From Saccoglossus kowalevskii (taxonomy: Eukaryota; Hemichordata; Enteropneusta; Harrimaniidae): 10,190 bases of DNA. Where the stretch lies: NCBI RefSeq assembly GCF_000003605.2, contig NW_003145800.1, positions 6,337-16,526 of the forward strand, in the 5' to 3' direction. Positions 1-9,155 of this stretch are shown here, piece after piece (positions within the stretch are counted from its first letter, which is position 1; each line of letters begins with the position of its first letter). The notes under the pieces are model-generated. The model made no database searches. It saw only the letters and a program-made list of their open reading frames with translations, and was not told the DNA's origin. The translations under genes were made by a program, and so were the position numbers.

Positions 1-84
1 TTTTCTAATGATATCTTCTGTTCTTTAATTGAAATGTGCATTACTAGCAGCGGAGCTATCTCAGCCGAGAGGCTGCTTGTTTAT
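1..84. repeat. Dispersed repeat, copy C (one end only, cut by the window edge)
   Basis: This stretch matches the end of the better-preserved copy at 3931-4014 almost base for base, with only a few substitutions. It shares the words AGCGGAGCTATCTCAGCC and GGCTGCTTGTTTAT. Similarity stops right after TTAT at 84, and the matching copy also stops there (4014), which fixes one end of the element. The rest of this copy would lie left of the window. A small hairpin, AGCC-GAGA-GGCT, lies at 63-74. There is no coding potential. I recognise it as a repeat only because it recurs within this window; I cannot name its family. Confidence 0.8.
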
Positions 85-1959
85 AACCCATTAACCCCTA
101 AAATACCACAAAAGTGTGATGCAATTTTCTCTCTGTCTTTTCCTCTATTATAGATAAAGAATATGTTTAAATAAATAAATCACCTCTCCGAAATGCCTTG
201 AGTGTAACTACATTGTCTGAGTTGTGTGGCAATGTTGAACTGTTAACATATTCACATTACTTAGATTCATGTTACACAAATGCTTGCATTCTAAAAAGGA
301 CAAAACTATCTGAAACTTGAAACTATCTATTTGTTTCTATCACTCTGTCTACAGTTACACTTTATTTGTGTGAATCCAAACATATTTTGTGTATTACCTT
401 GTCATTCTAGAAGAAAAGATAGGTATGTTTTGTAAAAATGTCAGTTGTTGCTTTCATCATAAAACTTTATCTTGTGGGTACAAGATGTATCAATCACTAT
501 AAAACACTGCTGATAATAAGGACCAGATGATAGTAATATGCTCTCCAAAATTAGATGAGTATAGTAAACTGATATTCTTGTTTCATTTTGAGATATAAAT
601 GATTTTTTCTGCCAAAAAAGTAACCAGTCCACAGTGTAATTTTCCTTCCAAAATATTAGATAGTATTTTGCTTCTAGATATACTGCTCTGTTATTTAGGG
701 ACTATTATACAATTCATGCTTTATTTTTACAATGAGGGAAATTAATACAGTGCATGTTGTGTTAATTGACGAACATAAAAAATAATTATTTTATCTTATG
801 TATTTTCAATTTCCTTTTGAAAACGGCTATCCCAACCAACCAAAACAACATGTTACACATTTCAGATTAGTCTTAATATATTATCAATGAAGACATCACA
901 ACATGTGAATTTGTGTTTTTTGAAATCATTCCTAAAGCTTTTGTGGGGTATTGGGTATTTGAGAAATATATGATGGTGCGAGTTTTAAAAAAAATGACAG
1001 AAATATGTATGAAATATGCACCATAGACTTTCTATCATTTGCATTTTCAGTTGATATTTGGCTATCAGATTAGTCAGATATGTATTTCCAAGGGGTTTAG
1101 TTTGAAATAAAATAAATTATAATAATAATAACCTTATTAGACTACTAAAAACCTTCAGCGGGTTTTTGTATGGTAAGGAACATAAATACAAAGAAAAACA
1201 AATACCATAAAATTCAAAAGAGATAAATACATCCTGTACTATGAAAGGGCGAAACCTAGAGGATGTTGTCAAATGTGTGTTGTCATTAAAATCCTTGCTT
1301 TCATATCTCCTGCTACTGCCTTTGTCCTAAATATTGCAGAATGTCTTATCAGTGAGTGACATGATGTTGTAAAATGCATTCAATTTGCTGTACAGAGTAT
1401 GTACAACTAATTTGCATTTCATTTGCATTCATGAGAAGTAATTATATTACATTTATTGTTTACTAATTACTCTGGAGATTTCACTATGCAAGGTATTTCT
1501 TGCCAGGCTGTAGAGAAAACTAGTCATATTGCATGCTTCTATGTCCATTTCTGATCTTCTATGTTGTGTACATGTTGTTGTCTAATTAAGGTAATTCTCT
1601 TTCAATTCATTGTTTCTGGTAACATTCTAAAATTAGTATTCTGTAATCTAACATTAACACATTGGAGGCCACACAAATTTGACTCAATATGTTATGGGCA
1701 GCAGCATACAGTGCTATGCATGGATGTCAATTTGTTAACATTTGATTTGATCTATATAGGTTAATTTAGACATGTTTAAAGTGGGTAGGTTATGTGGTTA
1801 TGAGATATTATAGCAGTTTTTAAACTGATTTTTTGTTGTTTTACCAAATAATAGTTATTGGCATCAGAAGTGTTAATTTGAGTGATCAATTTTACTATTT
1901 ATAATAAAGCACACAATGGGAGTCTTTCCAATTAGCTTGTCTTTATGTGTGTGTGTATC
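85..1959. other. Intronic AT-rich sequence with no recognisable gene
   Basis: I see no exon with convincing splice sites, no RNA gene and no clear repeat here. The reading frame at 1561-1764 (+) is rich in Cys, Leu and Phe, is of chance length and matches nothing I know. A short TG microsatellite lies at about 1945-1957. Three copies of the octamer ATTTGCAT occur at 1038, 1410 and 1420, which is unremarkable in sequence this AT-rich. The stretch most likely belongs to the LRRC49 intron upstream of the exon at 5058, but part of it could be intergenic if the gene's earlier exons are not to the left. Confidence 0.6.
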
Positions 1960-2760
1960 TGGCTGTTCCATTGATATATTGGCTTTTAGTGAAACTTGGT
2001 AGATAGATGCTCTGAGCTAATGCACAGATTTGATTAATTTGGGGTAAAAATCCATACATACTAATTATCTAATTTGCATAATTATTAGTCAATTTTCAGT
2101 TTTTCCACTGATATCTTGAGTACTAATCATTACATATATGTCATAGGACAATTCACAGACCTGATAGGTCAACATTTATGCATATTAATTACCTATTAAT
2201 TACCTAATTTGCATAATTAATCAATTTTCAGCTTTTGATATTTCAATTACTAATCATTACTTTTCAATGAAACTTGACACATATATGCTCTAGAACTATG
2301 CAGAGATCTGATTAGTTTTGGGTAAAAATCTGTGCAAATTAATCACCTAATTTGCATAATTAGCCAATATTTAGCTAATATTCTTTTTTAATGAAACTTG
2401 GTAATTACATGTAGATGCTCTAGAACTATACACAGACCTGCCCAGTTTTGGATTAAAATGAATAATAATAATTCATAATTTGTTAGTTCTAATCACATTT
2501 CAATGAATCTTGGTACATACATGTATATACACAATGTGATAATCTAATTGGTTTTGGGTTTATATAAATCCATAGTAATTACCTATTTTGCGTAATAATT
2601 TACTTTTTACTTTCGACTTCTATAGTTAGGAATAATCATCACATTATAATGAAACTTTTTACATGTGTGTCCTGAAACAATATATGGACCTATTTTTAAA
2701 ATCTATGCACAATAATTGCTTAATTTGTATAATAATCTATTTGGTTTAATGGGTAAACCA
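1960..2760. repeat. Ancient degenerate tandem array, units about 110-150 bases
   Basis: The same order of words comes back about six times: GAAACTTGGTA, then GATGCTCTAGAACTAT, CACAGACCTGAT, TTTTGGGTAAAAATC, ATTACCTAATTTGCATAATTA, CAATTTTCAGCTTTT and ACTAATCATTAC. The GAAACTTG-type word marks units at about 1991, 2269, 2393, 2505 and 2651, with a badly decayed unit near 2130. Unit length varies because of indels, and the last units (after about 2500) keep only part of the pattern. There is no open frame across it. It reads as an old satellite or the multiplied core of a transposon. The extent of decay suggests that it is not mobile now. Confidence 0.75.
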
Positions 2761-3654
2761 CAGACATAAAAAACATGCATATTTATTATCTATCATCAGC
2801 CCATTTCTGATATATAAAAAAATCAGATTTAAATTGAATTCATCACAGAGGTGCTCTGGAATTAATTAGACTGAAAACCACAGATGAAAAATCAAATTTT
2901 GTTTACGTATGTATTATAAATTTTTATAATGTGAATAACCTTGTTTTCATGTTGTGCATCTCAAATAGCAGACAAATATTAGTTGCCAAGCTTCTTGTTT
3001 GAGAGGCAAATCTTAAATTTTCAATAAATACTCTCCAATACTCAGCACATGGGAATTCTTTCTAAGCTTGCTTTAATATTAACTGTCTTTGAGGGCAAGG
3101 CTTTTAGTTGTTATTATATGTTTAGGAAATTGATTACTCCCTGCTTATATTAGTAGTCTGTCAATATTGTTAGTTTTGCTTCTAACTCACAATATTAGTG
3201 TTTACTGGAGAATTAGCCAGGTTCTAATGCTTGCTATATATACTGAAATGAACCAATATTGCAATATCAAATATGTGAAATGTTTATAAGGATGTGTTTG
3301 GTCTTCTAGAATTAATACCCTTGTATTTCCGTCTATTACCCCGGTACTTGTAAATGCTGTATCTATTTTATTGTACAGTGTTTGCAGTGAGCTTGGTTTT
3401 AACTTCTACATTCACTCTTCACGAGTATGATGGATTCTGAGAAACTTGCCTGAATATTTAGTGGTATAAAATGCTTAAGCATGTGATATACAATTGTTTT
3501 ATTAATCACATTTTTATACAAAATTATCTGTCACTGATAGATGGTCACTGTTCATCAAGAAATTTTGAACATTGTCTAAATCTACAATATTTATAATTTG
3601 TTGTACAGTGTTCTGGGCTATTATTAACCCTTGCCAGTCAGTGGTGAATTTAGA
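2761..3654. other. Intronic AT-rich sequence with nothing identifiable
   Basis: No exon, RNA gene or clear repeat is visible on either strand. Short matches such as TTGTACAGTGTT at about 3372 and 3601 are too brief to mean more than chance. The stretch separates the degenerate array from the fullest copy of the dispersed repeat and is taken as LRRC49 intron. Confidence 0.5.
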
Positions 3655-4014
3655 TTTTTTAGCTCCGCTGTCGACTTTGTCAAGCGGAGCTTATCATATG
3701 AGTGATTGTCCATCGTCGTCGTCGTCCGTGTCAATGTTTTATTTTACTTTACTTTACAATGTTTTATTTTCGACTTCTTGTTAAAAACCACAAGTCCAAT
3801 TGCTTTGATATTACATATATAGATACTACATGTAGACCTTTCTCAGCTTTGTTCATTTCGTGATATCTTCAATTCTCTAATTTTGGTGAATATTTTTGTC
3901 ATTTTTGGTAGATACTATACATATTGTTCATTTTCTAATGATGTCTTCAGTTCTTTAATTGAAATGTGCATTGCTAACAGCGGAGCTATCTCAGCCGATA
4001 GGCTGCTTGTTTAT
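3655..4014. repeat. Dispersed repeat, copy A (fullest copy)
   Basis: This is the most complete of three related copies. It starts after a T-run (3655-3660) with a perfect 9-base stem, AGCTCCGCT (3661-3669) pairing with AGCGGAGCT (3683-3691) across a 13-base loop. A CGT microsatellite follows near 3711-3726. The same stem word returns near the other end: AGCTCCGCTGT (3661-3671) is the exact reverse complement of ACAGCGGAGCT (3977-3987). The end at 4014 is set by comparison with copy C. An internal partial duplication is visible (TTGTTCATTT at 3849 and 3924, with related sequence after each). The hexamer TGAATT at 3645-3650 and 4014-4019 is a possible target-site duplication. Read on the minus strand, it would be a short element with a hairpin and an A-tail at its 3' end. 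No protein is encoded. The reading frame at 3572-3784 crosses the element boundary and is not a gene. Confidence 0.8.
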
Positions 4015-5057
4015 GAATTATTCTGAGAAAATGATGAAGATTTTATACATATCATTGCACATTGTAAAGTAAATTATAACATGTTTAGTCTGAATCTACT
4101 AGCCATCTGATTGGCTGAAGCAAAGTCTTATAAATGGCACTTGAAGATTTATGATCCTGCCTCAAAGCTGAATAAATTGGCTTGAATATTAAACTGAATC
4201 AAGATAACACGACTGTGAGCACTTTTCATTGTGATTGTGGGTACATGTATGTGATCATCTAATCAAATCAGGGAAACATGGTACAGGTACTAAATATGAT
4301 TTATTGCCAAAAATGGTAATATATTGTGCATTTTGCAAGGAACATGCGCATTAATTACAGCGTTCAATTCAAACACATGACATCATCAATGCATCAACGT
4401 TGCCACTTGTTGGGCCTGTCATATTTTCGTAAATCGGAATAAATGCAAAGAATCACAACTAAAAACAGTAGCATATGCTTGGTATTAGGGTACCACTAGT
4501 TTATTGAAATATTTGGTACTAAAAGTTGTTGTTGATTTGGTCATGCTTCTCATTCGTCTATGCATATGTTCTATGAATACAAAATCTAGAACGCGCACTA
4601 CATGGGGGGTAAATTCTGACCCTCAAAATGTATTAGAATGTCAGTTTACACAAATAAAACCCAATATCTGAATCGCTTAAACTCAGTTCTTATCTGTCCC
4701 AAATATGCTAATTTTCCCCAGAGAGGTCTTATATCTGCTACCAAATACCCTGACTTGCCTTTAATAAAGGATTCTCCTACAGTTTGCTCTTTGAATTATG
4801 ACAAATATCTTGATCTTTCTTAATGCTAATTTTTAATCATGTATGGTGGCTGAACAAGTAATTAGCTAAGAAAAAGTATTTAGTGTCAATTATTGTGGAA
4901 ATGAAAGCCAAGGTGTGTGTGTTCTCACTGTTAGCATTGGACCCTAACAGTCTGTATAAGCAGTATTAACGATTTATTTTACTGGTAGTTGAGACTGTAG
5001 GATTATGATTGCATCCAACCTGAAGAACCAACACACAAACAATGTTTCCTTTTTCAG
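4015..5057 (+). other. LRRC49: Distal part of the LRRC49 upstream intron
   Basis: This stretch lies upstream of the exon at 5058 and ends in a good 3' splice site, a pyrimidine tract followed by TTTTTCAG (AG at 5056-5057). I looked for a preceding leucine-rich-repeat exon ending in the matching phase and found none, so the intron probably runs beyond the left edge. The 61-residue frame at 4638-4823 has a mixed composition but no family I recognise. An inverted CCAAT-type word (GATTGGCT, about 4109) lies some 20 bases before TATAAATG (about 4129); alone this is too weak to call a promoter. Confidence 0.65.
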
Positions 5058-5205
5058 TTTTGAAGATATTCAATGTTTGGCGGAAACAGCATCGTTGTCG
5101 GAATTGTCATTGGATGGGAATCCACTATCTCAAGAGCAATATTACAAACAGACTATACTGAGATATATGCATCAACTAAGACAACTAGATATGAAAAGGA
5201 TAACT
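5058..5205 (+). CDS. LRRC49: LRRC49 internal exon: last leucine-rich repeat and cap
   Basis: The exon encodes the third base of a split codon plus 49 residues, beginning FEDIQCLAETASLSELSLDG and ending QLRQLDMKRIT. Residues SLSELSLDGNPL fit the L-x-x-L-x-L-x-x-N/G-P-L pattern of a terminal leucine-rich repeat. The following YYKQTILRYMHQLRQLD fits the cap that closes many such domains (Y-K-x-x-I/V-L-x-x-M-x-Q-L-x-x-L-D). Order and wording agree with my memory of vertebrate LRRC49, notably the shared QLRQLDMKRIT. LRRC49 (PGs4) is a non-catalytic subunit of the TTLL1 tubulin polyglutamylase complex, which adds glutamate side chains to tubulin in axonemes, centrioles and neuronal microtubules. 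The acceptor is CAG at 5055-5057 after a T/C tract, and the donor is a consensus GTGAGT at 5206-5211. The open frame runs on into both introns (5005-5250), but similarity stops at these sites. The ATG at 5005 lies in intron and is not a start. Confidence 0.9.
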
Positions 5206-5525
5206 GTGAGTACTTTGAACAATAACTTGAATAAAATCATTCTGTTATAATATGCATTTTAGAGTAGTTGTCACTGTAGACTGCAATGTAATAAACTTTA
5301 TCACGTGTCTCTACTAAGTATTTAGCACTTAACCCATGTTCCTCTGGGTTTGGGGTAACCCTGTCGCAATAATGTACAACTTCCTTGTATATTAAAAGTA
5401 ACATTATTATTAATAATTTGTCTGGATATTAAATTGACTAGCATTTACCACACAGGCCTACCAAGACTTTCTATCTACAGTCAAAATAAATATTCTTTAT
5501 TACACTACAAATTGTGTCTTCAAGT
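5206..5525 (+). other. LRRC49: Start of the 2728-base LRRC49 intron
   Basis: The intron opens with the donor GTGAGT and ends at the acceptor CAG at 7931-7933. This first part is plain AT-rich sequence. I see no exon, RNA gene or repeat until the 35-base array begins at 5526. Confidence 0.8.
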
Positions 5526-5707
5526 CAATTGTGAGTTACCTCCTGAGACTGTGGTAAACACAATTTTGAGTTACCTCCTGAGACTGTGGTAAACACAATT
5601 TTGAGTTACCTCCTGAGACTGTGGTAAACACAATTTTGAGTTACCTCCTGAGACTGTGGTAAACACAATTTTGAGTTACCTCCTGAGACTGTGGTAAACA
5701 CAATTTT
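5526..5707. repeat. Minisatellite, five 35-base units
   Basis: Five consecutive units start at 5526, 5561, 5596, 5631 and 5666, each exactly 35 bases, followed by a 7-base start of a sixth. Each unit reads CAATTTTGAGTTACC, then TCCTGAGACTGTGG, then TAAACA. The only difference among full units is a G for T in the first (CAATTGTGAG). Such uniformity means recent expansion or repeated gene conversion, in contrast to the decayed repeats around it. The unit is not a multiple of three and carries no open frame. The copy number is likely to differ between individuals, and an assembly could have miscounted it. Confidence 0.97.
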
Positions 5708-6481
5708 TAGTGAATGATTATTATCTGTGCCCAATCAAAATGCTAAATAAATATTTAATAAAATGAAGCTTTTTTTTTAGTCTTTTTATTTCTTGGCAAT
5801 CAAATTTATTTCAATTCTGAGCTTGGAAGACCTGTGATGGTTATTAGTCCTTGTCAGACATAATCTAGAACAGGATGTTATATTTTTGGTTCTATTTGCA
5901 TGCACATACAGAGCTGACTGGTGGCCATGTTGGGTTTAATTTGTTGTGTTCTTAACCTTTTCTGGTACATAGTAGGTACAAAGATATAATAAATGTTATT
6001 CATTCCTTTGACTGTGGCTATTTTCATTGCATAAAAATAACATTTGAACATATTGTTAAGCCTTAACTTTGGTGCCAAATTCTTTTCTCTCGCCAAACTA
6101 GGGTAAATTTTCTGTAATGTTCACTGAATTCATTCTTAATTTTTGGACCTGACAGACAAAATGTGACATTGTTTCTGGTTTTTTGATCAAAAAAGTTGCA
6201 ATTTTCGTCAACATTTTCTGTGGAAAAAAACAGACTACAAATGGAACTATTTTGTGGATGGTGCCTGAAATTGACTTTGACACTCAGAGGGTTGTCTCTC
6301 AGGACAATTTCATTTACACTTAGTTTCAACATTCTTCTTTGATTAAAAATGTTGTTTTATTGTGTTCTACTTGTTTCTCCAATTACACTTTAAGCAACTT
6401 GTTTAAATTTGATAAAAAAAACATAGTAGTTTGCATGTTTGTTGTTTTCAGTTGTCAGGGTTTATTAAGTGAATTGGTGTC
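5708..6481. other. Intronic sequence holding an antisense open frame of unclear status
   Basis: Most of this stretch is featureless AT-rich intron. The exception is about 6062-6332, which is visibly richer in G and C and has an 89-codon frame on the minus strand with a protein-like mix of residues, including three Cys and one Trp. I do not recognise the peptide and do not call a gene; see the findings. The overlapping frames at 5878-6096 and 6098-6283 are less protein-like and are not supported. Confidence 0.5.
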
Positions 6482-6686
6482 TTTTTTTTTTTTTAACTCC
6501 GTTGTTGACTTTGTCGAGCGAAACTTATCATATGAGTGATTGTCCGTCGACGTTCATGTCAATGTTTTACTTTTTTGACTGTTGAAAACAGCAAGCAAGT
6601 CCGATTGCTTTGATACTATATTGTTCATTTTCTAATGATATCTTCTGTTCTTGAAATGTGCATTGCTAACAGCAGAGCTATCTCAG
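6482..6686. repeat. Dispersed repeat, copy B (shortened and decayed)
   Basis: A run of 13 T (6482-6494) leads into AACTCCGTTGTTGACTTTGT, which matches the start of copy A at 3661 with several substitutions. CTTATCATATGAGTGATTGT and GATTGCTTTGATA are also shared. Compared with copy A it lacks about 104 bases (copy A 3811-3914), with GATA at both edges of the gap in copy A. It also lacks the last 28 bases (3987-4014): similarity ends at ATCTCAG, 6686. The 9-base stem of copy A is broken by substitutions here, so the hairpin has not been maintained. If the element reads on the minus strand, this copy has a longer A-tail and a 5' truncation, as retroposed copies often do. The frame at 6339-6539 runs into the T-tract and is not a gene. 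Confidence 0.8.
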
Positions 6687-7933
6687 AAATACGCTTTCAG
6701 TGATAAACATGCCATCAACCATCTCTGAGACATGTCTGGATCTATAGTATAAACATTACACATGATGAGCTCCTGATGCTTGTTACGATAATGTAGTGAT
6801 AACCATGTTTGTCATTGTCTTCATCATTGTGGTTCAGTGATGAACTGAAGTACTGCTAGTTTGTAATTGATCAACGGAACAACATTTTTTTAGTCTGTTA
6901 GTGAGCTAACTTGAAATCTTAACTTGAAAGTACAAAAAAAAAACACTTAGTAATTTTAACAAAATGCTGTTGCTATTCAGATACTATCTTGTTAACTTGA
7001 ATATATTTGCATTGGAATAGTATTTTATAGAAAGCTAATAATGCTAACCATCTAAATATAGTCTGTTCTAATTGTTTATGAACCCATATCATTATGACAC
7101 TTATTAGTATTAAGGTTGTTTGGTGATAATTTGAACTGCACAAAATTGCTATTGGTATTTTTATTTTTAATGTTACATGTACCAGAAAAACACTATATAT
7201 TTGATTTGGAATTTCTCACATGTTTACTCTACAGTTCACTATCACGGTGTTTAATAGTCAAACTTGTCTCAACCAATATTGTTCAAAGTTCATACAAAAG
7301 CAAGGCATATTTTGTATCCTCAAATGTTAATGCAGCCAAATACAAATTAGGATAATGTCATTGACATGTGTACCACACACTAAGTGGATTTTTTTAAACA
7401 ATTTGGTCATTCTCCCAGAATTTTATGTGAGGTTCAAAATGGAAATTGATCAACATTTTACGACTGCATTATCACCATGACCTTGTCTGGTACCTTCCAT
7501 AATTCCAGCTTTCATAAAATATTGATGCCCCGTCTGGTAATAATTTTGTGATATAACACCTGCATTTTGGATAAAACATATATTAATTCACTGCAGTTAG
7601 ACTATTTGTACAGAGTTGTCGATGTAAAATATAAAATAAAGCTACTTAACTCTGCACTCTGACTCACTCAGTATCACCTGTCGGTATGTAAATATTGCTT
7701 TGAACCATGGAATACAAAATGAAATAGAATGTTTAACAATATAAGTTGTTTTTAAAACCCCTGTGGGTCAGCTTGAGTAGTATTTCAGAGTACCGGTAGT
7801 ACCAGTATTACAATAAGGTCAATACAGGCCAAGGCATTGCTACTTTATTAACTAGCAACACAAATATTGTTATATCATTGTGCATTTATAAGCATTAGCC
7901 ATGGCAGGTTTTAACACTATGTTGTTTCTACAG
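6687..7933 (+). other. LRRC49: Rest of the LRRC49 intron, up to its acceptor
   Basis: AT-rich intron with no recognisable exon, RNA gene or repeat. The 79-residue frame at 7116-7355 is rich in Leu, Phe and Ser, resembles nothing I know, and has the composition expected of AT-rich noncoding DNA. The intron closes with a pyrimidine-rich TTGTTTCTACAG, whose AG is at 7932-7933. Confidence 0.75.
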
Positions 7934-8017
7934 GAGGAAGAACGGAGGATAGCCAATGTTATGGCTAGGAAAGAAGAGGAACGTAAAAGGGAGAGTAACA
8001 AGATTGCTTTAATGAAG
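7934..8017 (+). CDS. LRRC49: LRRC49 internal exon: start of the charged helix after the LRR domain
   Basis: This 84-base exon encodes 28 residues, starting EEERRIANVMARKEEERKR and ending NKIALMK. It begins in phase 0, exactly as the exon at 5058-5205 ends (act|gag), so the joined protein reads MKRIT-EEERR. I recall the same junction and the same 28-residue spacing from vertebrate LRRC49, which supports both exon borders. The acceptor is TTTCTACAG and the donor a perfect GTAAGT at 8018-8023. The peptide is dominated by Glu, Lys and Arg with no helix breakers, consistent with a long helix or coiled coil after the LRR cap. It is too short for similarity searches on its own and was found by its splice sites and phase. 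The next exon, expected to continue the Lys-rich helix, is not visible in the remaining 2173 bases. Confidence 0.88.
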
Positions 8018-8889
8018 GTAAGTTATAGGTTGCATTAGCACCTATCATTGTTAGTATATGATGTACTTCAAGTGTTTCACAGCAATTCAATGTACTGGTA
8101 CATCACATCACATCACAGCTAAAGATCTGCTTGATATTTTACATTCATTTTAGAAGTGTAATTAACTGATATGTTTATAATTCTATTTTGTTGATCTCTT
8201 ACCGATATATTTTATCAAGACTGAAATCAACTTATAATTATCATTCTCATTCCCCAGTGGATTTACAGTCCTTTTTCTACCCATTTTTTCTCTATTTTCT
8301 AGTGGATTTTTATCCCTGTTTCCTAGTCCATTAATTTTGTGGTTTTTAAGAGACACTTTAATGTAGTGGATATTTATCCTATAAATTGCAGTATTTGTAT
8401 TTGTAATTTATGTTCTTTCTTGTAATTGACAAGTTTTTATACAACATGGTCTTGACATGGCTTACATTCAGTCAGTCTCAGAGACTGCATGAACCAGAGT
8501 AGTCATTATTTCACCTCATACTGTCAACTAATAGCCAAATTAAACCCAGTGAATAATTATAAATTATTAATCTTTTTACAGTGTAAGTTTAATATGTAAA
8601 TGCATTTAACCCAAAATGCAATGTACCTGCAGGTAGAGGCAGCAGTCGCATTTAATTCCAACTATCTTGCAAGCAGATCAATCATAACTCAATTTGCATG
8701 CCGTAATTGGTTAACATTAAAGCCTGTCAGAGGAAATATGCTTGAATGAAACTTACATACATTTGTACATGTACATGTAGATATTTAGTCAGATGTACTG
8801 GTAGTTTGCGGAAGGAGAAATCCAGCAATATTTATTTATTTAACAGTTAACAAAAATTTAACAGTTAACACAATTAAAAGCAAATGAAT
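8018..8889 (+). other. LRRC49: LRRC49 downstream intron, first part
   Basis: This intron sequence follows the donor GTAAGT. Minor repeats only: CATCA units near 8101-8116; AGTGGATTT-type words at about 8258, 8303 and 8357; and TTTAACAGTTAACA twice, at 8839-8852 and 8857-8870 (period 18). No exon or RNA gene is seen. Confidence 0.7.
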
Positions 8890-9089
8890 CATGTACTGTA
8901 AAATACTTTATTTTAGCTGGAATTAATTTTCGCTGAAAAGACTTTTTGGGTGTTTTGTGTGGAATTTATTTTCACTGATTTTTGACAAGTTCAATGTAAA
9001 ATATAGGCAAAATGTATATGCTTGATTTTATTTTCACTTAATCATTCCTTCAGCAAAAATAGTGAAAATAAAGTATTCTACAGTACATG
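8890..9089. mobile_element. MITE-like element with 25-base terminal inverted repeats
   Basis: The left end CATGTACTGTAAAATACTTT (continuing ATTTT, 8890-8914) is the reverse complement of the right end 9065-9089 with one mismatch in 25. The total length is 200 bases and there is no open frame, as expected of a non-autonomous DNA transposon. Inside, the word TTATTTTCACTG or a close variant recurs near 8924, 8965 and 9027, and inverted as AGTGAAAATAA at the right end, so the whole element is made of related sub-repeats. If the outermost CATG (8890-8893 and 9086-9089) is a target-site duplication, the element proper is TACTGTA...TACAGTA at 8894-9085. Because CATG is its own reverse complement, this cannot be told apart from a longer inverted repeat. 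I recall similar TACTGTA...TTTATTTTCGC elements from many marine invertebrates, but cannot assign a superfamily. Confidence 0.82.
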
Positions 9090-9155
9090 TACCTGCATGC
9101 GTTCAACCATGAGATGTTTGTAGCATTTCATTACTAACAAATTTTTGCAAATGAA

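Noticed and set aside
441-632. A 63-residue minus-strand frame
   Set aside because: Composition is typical of AT-rich noncoding sequence, with no domain, signal or conserved motif.
1561-1764. A 67-residue + strand frame with a Cys-rich start
   Set aside because: No splice context or recognisable family; the hydrophobic residues come from T-rich codons.
3572-3784. A 70-residue + strand frame starting with a hydrophobic, signal-peptide-like stretch
   Set aside because: It runs across the edge of dispersed repeat copy A, and its Ser run is the CGT microsatellite read in another frame.
4107-4136. Inverted CCAAT word followed about 20 bases later by TATAAATG, resembling a core promoter
   Set aside because: Both words are frequent in AT-rich DNA, the spacing is unusual, and no first exon is visible downstream.
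4638-4823. A 61-residue frame on the + strand with a mixed, fairly protein-like composition, upstream of the LRRC49 exon
   Set aside because: It shows no leucine-rich-repeat pattern, no known family, no convincing splice sites in a fitting phase, and a length common by chance in AT-rich DNA.
5526-5707. Possible CRISPR-like array because of regular 35-base repeats
   Set aside because: Units abut with no spacers and the host is a eukaryote, so it is an ordinary minisatellite.
7116-7355. A 79-residue + strand frame
   Set aside because: It lies fully inside an intron, has chance-like composition and no matching splice sites.
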